NCBI GenBank assembly: GCA_910578425.1 | Contig: CAJTQX010000008.1 | Location: forward strand, 1-64,000 | Origin: an uncultured Anaerotignum sp. | GTDB taxonomy: Bacteria; Bacillota; Clostridia; Lachnospirales; Anaerotignaceae | Reading direction: 5' to 3' | DNA: 64,000 bases | In this document: positions 62,190 to 64,000 of the stretch, piece by piece | Position numbering within the stretch: position 1 is the stretch's first letter | How the letters are laid out: each line of letters begins with the position of its first letter | Program-made: the position numbers and the translations under genes | The notes under the pieces: generated by a model | Databases searched by the model: none | What the model saw: the letters and a program-made list of their open reading frames with translations, nothing else | Told to the model about the DNA's origin: nothing

Positions 62190-62270
62190 CCTTTTGCCTG
62201 TGCCAGATGTTCCATATTTTTCCATACAACATTATAATATCCTTGTAACAAATATTTTTTGCACCAAGGA
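62080..62270. other. probable prophage/chromosome junction
   Basis: From the point where deacetylase similarity ends, the DNA is AT-rich, has no recognisable coding sequence and leads to the first small phage-region gene. The attachment core cannot be delimited from one end alone. Confidence 0.45.
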
Positions 62271-62279
62271 GATAATACC

Positions 62280-62525
62280 ATGAAACACGTTGATCTACTT
62301 TACCAAAACTATCTGGCCGAACGTCAGGCAAGGGAGCAGGCTATCCAGCAAAGGAAGATCGAATATGAAGTAATGCACGATTTTCTGGAGCTCAACCTCA
62401 GCCCCGAGGATTATCTCGAGGCGGAGAACCTGCTGAACGATTTAGTCCTCTCTGTCGAAGAAGAGGGCTTTTATGCCGGCATCGGGTATCTGCCGTTGAT
62501 TTTGAAGGAACTGCTCATAGAATAA
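62280..62525 (+). CDS. small protein, first of two tandem paralogues
   Basis: 81 residues from ATG 62280 behind CCAAGGAGATAATACC. Entirely helical in appearance, acidic. Shares with the next gene the pattern LYQNYLAERQ..., L-L-P-DYLEAE-LL-DL-L and the C-terminal GI-YL...LKELLIE. I recall similar small clostridial phage-region proteins but cannot name a function. Followed by a CGGGGC-TTTC-GCCCCG hairpin. Confidence 0.7.
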   Translation: MKHVDLLYQNYLAERQAREQAIQQRKIEYEVMHDFLELNLSPEDYLEAENLLNDLVLSVEEEGFYAGIGYLPLILKELLIE

Positions 62526-62526
62526 A

Positions 62527-62550
62527 AAAACGGGGCTTTCGCCCCGTTAA
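62527..62550. terminator. hairpin terminator 1 of the tandem pair
   Basis: AACGGGGC-TTTC-GCCCCGTT, with an A run before it; works best on the minus strand. Confidence 0.7.
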
Positions 62551-62770
62551 AAATCTGTGGCGCCTATTTCCGCCTGCCTGCCCATCCGTGGCCTGCCTCT
62601 TCTCTTTATATCCTCCAGCTTACATTTCCTTCCATTTTTACAAAGGAAGCCCTCAAAACACCCCAAAATCTAGGTTCCTGCACGTCCCATATATTCCCGT
62701 CTTTCCAGATATCCTTTACAATGGTAGTGAAACTATCATTTTGTTCCAGAAGCAAAGGGGGAAATCATTC

Positions 62771-63013
62771 ATGAGAAAATTGGAAAATCTGTACCATTGC
62801 TACCTTATGGAAAATCGGGAATTGCATGCCAAAAAGCAGCTTACGCCCGAATTAAAATCGCTTTACGGCTTCCTGCGTTTCCGGCTAAAGCCAGATGATT
62901 ACATAGAAGCAGAGGGTTTGCTACATGATTTGCTTGCCGTGATTGAAAAGGAATATTTTATCACCGGGATTGAATATCTTTCTGAATTTATGAAAGAGCT
63001 TCTCACAGAATAA
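62771..63013 (+). CDS. small protein, second of two tandem paralogues
   Basis: 80 residues from ATG 62771 behind AAAGGGGGAAATCATTC. LYHCYLMENREL, LKPDDYIEAEGLLHDLL and GIEYLSEFMKELLTE match the first copy position by position. Upstream is an inverted repeat ATGGTAGT-GAA-ACTATCAT at 62721-62739 that may be an operator. Function unknown. Confidence 0.7.
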   Translation: MRKLENLYHCYLMENRELHAKKQLTPELKSLYGFLRFRLKPDDYIEAEGLLHDLLAVIEKEYFITGIEYLSEFMKELLTE

Positions 63014-63014
63014 A

Positions 63015-63034
63015 AAAACGGGGCTTTCGCCCCG
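63015..63034 (-). terminator. hairpin terminator 2, after the amidase
   Basis: CGGGGC-TTTC-GCCCCG, the same hairpin as after the first paralogue. On the minus strand it is followed by TTTTTTT, so it terminates the lysis cassette. Confidence 0.75.
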
Positions 63035-63048
63035 CTCCAAGTCCTGCC

Positions 63049-63729
63049 TTACCCTATTGTGATCACCGGCGTCCGTCCTTTACTTCCAACCTCGACCCCC
63101 TCGGCCTTTGCCAAGTCCCTAGTCCTGATGTATGTCACGCCATCCTTGCGTATCATGTTAACCTCGTATTCCTTCCCATTGATGATGATTTTATCCCTCT
63201 CGACCACTTCCTCCACCAGCCTTTCCTTAAATTCCTCCCAAGCCTTCTCATCCTCCACGAACGGCGCGGGGCAGACCTTCCCAACAACATCAAAATGCCG
63301 GATCACATTTTCAATCGGGATACCATGCTTGCGCATCAGATGCCTGCACAGCTCCGCCGCGTTTTCCAGCGTCCTTTCCGAAAAATCATACCTCCCGTTA
63401 TGCTTCGTGTCACAAAGCTCCACGGAAATGCTGTTCTGGTTCGTGCATTTCCCGTACCATTTCCCGCCGCCGCTCCAGTCGCAGGAAGGGTATTTCTTCC
63501 CGCCCACAGACCATGCGACATAATCCTCCGGCACGCTCTGCACCACGCCGCTGTCGTCCACGAAGAAATGCGCCGAAGCCTCCACGATGCGGCTCTGGAA
63601 ATACCGTGCATTCGCCGCAGCAGTGTCCCCGTCGTTTCCCGTGTAATGGATGACCAGATATTTTATATCCGACAGTTTCCGCTTCCCGCCGAAATTCCGC
63701 TTATCCGCAGCTGCAACCGTCATTTTCAT
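63049..63729 (-). CDS. phage-type N-acetylmuramoyl-L-alanine amidase (endolysin)
   Basis: 226 residues, no signal peptide. Amidase_2 fold with zinc ligands in YLVIHYTGN (His near residue 28), RHFDVVGKVCPAPF (His and Cys near residues 145-152) and a substrate region SHFFVDDSG-like (AHFFVDDSGVV). The C-terminal ~60 residues (IIINGKEYEVNMIRKDGVTY) form a copper-amine-oxidase-like/stalk repeat often seen in clostridial phage lysins. Start overlaps the upstream holin-type gene stop, the usual holin-endolysin order. Confidence 0.92.
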   Translation of the reverse strand: MKMTVAAADKRNFGGKRKLSDIKYLVIHYTGNDGDTAAANARYFQSRIVEASAHFFVDDSGVVQSVPEDYVAWSVGGKKYPSCDWSGGGKWYGKCTNQNSISVELCDTKHNGRYDFSERTLENAAELCRHLMRKHGIPIENVIRHFDVVGKVCPAPFVEDEKAWEEFKERLVEEVVERDKIIINGKEYEVNMIRKDGVTYIRTRDLAKAEGVEVGSKGRTPVITIG

Positions 63730-64000
63730 GCTTCCGCCCCCTTCACAAGCTCCGCCGCCGCTTTATTTTCAACCAGCATCTTCCGCATCTCCGTCAGCGC
63801 CTCATCCACCCACAAGCTGAACGTATCAAACGAAACCGCCATAGCCACCGCCGGGAACCGCTGCACAAACAAATCATACACCTGCCGTAGCTTCAGCTTG
63901 CCCGTGCCGCCGCCCAATTCCTTCTCGGCATTCGTCACCGCCCACAGCAGCCATTCCTTGACCTTCGCCGCCTGTGCCTTTGTCGGCAGCTTCAAAAAGC
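63726..64000 (-). CDS. phage holin, LLH-like family (partial)
   Basis: At least 89 residues; the frame stays open to the window end, so the N-terminal part, where a membrane segment would lie, is missing. AKVKEWLLWAVTNAEKELGGG followed by LKLRQVYDLFVQRFP is the conserved helical region of LLH-type phage holins. It overlaps the amidase start and is read in the same direction. Confidence 0.7.
   Translation of the reverse strand, partial: FLKLPTKAQAAKVKEWLLWAVTNAEKELGGGTGKLKLRQVYDLFVQRFPAVAMAVSFDTFSLWVDEALTEMRKMLVENKAAAELVKGAEA

Noticed and set aside
62080..62280. A 49-codon minus-strand frame (ends KDVLQMGEGGNGK) as a gene
   Set aside because: It overlaps the ribosome site of the plus-strand gene, has no ribosome site of its own and no recognisable homology; it may only be a relic.

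Overview
The window looks like a chromosomal segment of an endospore-forming, anaerobic Clostridia-type Firmicute of roughly balanced GC content. The evidence is sporulation genes (spoIIGA, sigE, spoVAA-AE, a pdaB-like deacetylase, a SleC-like peptidoglycan-binding protein), an oxygen-sensitive glycyl radical enzyme with its activase, NAD-type dihydroorotate dehydrogenase (PyrD plus PyrK), RNase Y, a T-box and a yjdF riboswitch. I cannot fix the genus from sequence alone.

Layout. 0.1-9.6 kb (+): a de novo pyrimidine operon, pyrC-carB-pyrK-pyrD-pyrF-pyrE-pyrB-pyrI, behind a clear sigma-A promoter. carA is absent from the cluster. 9.7-13.3 kb (-): an ECF sigma factor with a zinc-finger anti-sigma candidate, a B3/B4-domain protein, threonine aldolase and an AEC transporter. 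13.4-17.7 kb (-): a glycyl radical enzyme of unassigned substrate, its three-cluster activase and an XRE-cupin regulator. 17.9-25.2 kb: coaBC, rpsB-tsf, small accessory genes and topA. 25.2-28.8 kb: dprA (-), then comM-like and a DUF1275 protein (+). 29.1-39.3 kb (-): a compact cell-wall and sporulation block made of a split SleC-like protein, murE, murF, mraY, murD, a SpoVE/FtsW protein, spoIIGA and sigE. murG, ftsA and ftsZ are missing from it. 40.5-46.9 kb: an HD protein, the spoVA operon, a chemoreceptor and a small membrane protein. 47.2-52.3 kb (-): rlmB, mrnC, cysS, a cysE gene behind a T-box, ispF and a yjdF gene with its riboswitch. 52.7-60.2 kb: a GNAT, an SPFH/PspA pair, tsaD, rnz, an MBL-fold protein and rny. 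60.4-61.3 kb (-): a DUF2089 regulator with two small membrane paralogues. 61.5-64 kb: a pdaB-like gene cut off at about 62.08 kb, followed by what looks like the lysis end of a prophage (holin-type protein, amidase, two small paralogues).

Between genes lies a dispersed family of non-coding repeats, eight copies of about 85-290 bp. They are chains of short hairpins whose ends are inverted copies of AAGACCTTGGGG or a close variant. They sit inside operons (pyrC/carB, pyrF/pyrE, activase/GRE, cysE/T-box and others). A different element with AAGAACCTG terminal inverted repeats separates spoVAB from spoVAC.

The most interesting leads are the prophage junction inside a sporulation gene (a possible skin-like arrangement), the glycyl radical enzyme with Val where eliminases have a catalytic Glu, and the hairpin-cassette repeat family.
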